DNA from: an uncultured Ruminococcus sp.
GTDB taxonomy: Bacteria > Bacillota > Clostridia > Oscillospirales > Ruminococcaceae
Length of the DNA stretch: 14,840 nt
NCBI GenBank assembly: GCA_947175975.1
Contig: CAMWOX010000018.1
Span: forward strand, 1 to 14,840
Direction of reading: 5' to 3'
In this document: positions 14,770 through 14,840 of the stretch, piece after piece
Numbering within the stretch: position 1 is the stretch's first letter
Layout of the letters: each line of letters begins with the position of its first letter
Notes under the pieces: generated by a model
Databases searched by the model: none
What the model was told of the DNA's origin: nothing
What the model saw: only the letters and a program-made list of their open reading frames with translations
Translations under genes and position numbers: made by a program

Positions 14770-14840
14770 ATGAGTAAAAAATTATCTACAATTGTATTTG
14801 TTATTATTTTTCTCGTGGGTCTCTCCGTGATGTTATATCC
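14770..14840 (+). CDS. Class C (pilus-polymerising) sortase, N-terminal fragment at window edge
   Basis: An ATG 5 nt after GGAGG (14760-14764) opens a frame that stays open to the right edge. It encodes a short basic start (MSKKLS) and a hydrophobic segment ending GLSVMLYP. Class C sortases characteristically begin with this kind of membrane segment ending in LLYP followed by the catalytic region, which is not in the window. The position directly after the backbone pilin fits the transpeptidase that links pilin subunits. Only 24 residues are visible, so the call rests on this motif and context. Confidence 0.8.
   Translation, partial: MSKKLSTIVFVIIFLVGLSVMLY

Overview
The window looks like accessory chromosome of an AT-rich, Gram-positive, anaerobic gut or rumen bacterium of the Bacillota, most like Ruminococcus and relatives (Oscillospiraceae). 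The reasons are the LPXTG-anchored Cna-B/SpaA-type pilins, a pilus-locus signal peptidase, a class C sortase start, and a secreted SGNH esterase with long Thr-rich linkers, a style typical of fibre-degrading Ruminococcus. The taxonomic call is inference, not proof.

Layout. Left (1-1417, minus strand): a secreted SGNH/GDSL hydrolase with Thr-rich linkers and a beta-sandwich module; its C-terminus lies beyond the left edge. Centre-left (1418-1812): an AT-rich divergent promoter region with two perfect-consensus sigma-A promoters, one firing each way. Right (1813 to the end, plus strand): a pilus operon. Its order is a 62-aa coiled-coil protein, a type I signal peptidase overlapping it, a 3359-residue cell-wall-anchored adhesin (2616-12695), the backbone pilin (12795-14696), and the first 24 residues of a class C sortase that runs off the right edge.

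How the genes should work together (family knowledge plus inference). The signal peptidase and its small partner process or assist export of the pilin precursors. The sortase cleaves the backbone pilin at LPSTG and polymerises it. The giant protein (LPGTG) is the likely tip or accessory pilin. Hairpins without U-tracts lie on both sides of the backbone pilin gene, and a hairpin with a U-run lies just before the giant gene. Together they could set the stoichiometry of many backbone subunits to few giant subunits.

The most notable content is the architecture of the giant protein. About eleven Cna-B domains are present. Two of them are split at the same loop by large inserted modules: a complete, catalytically intact SGNH hydrolase (about 250 residues), and a cassette of about 505 residues holding an acidic linker, a beta-sandwich and Ig-like (Big_2-type) repeats. 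Both split domains keep the Lys/Glu/Asn residues for an intramolecular isopeptide bond, so they look like functional domains carrying cargo rather than broken ones. A third module of about 128 residues seems to be inserted into a central adhesin domain. The picture is a pilus-tip protein displaying an esterase-type enzyme, next to a divergently transcribed soluble enzyme of the same superfamily.
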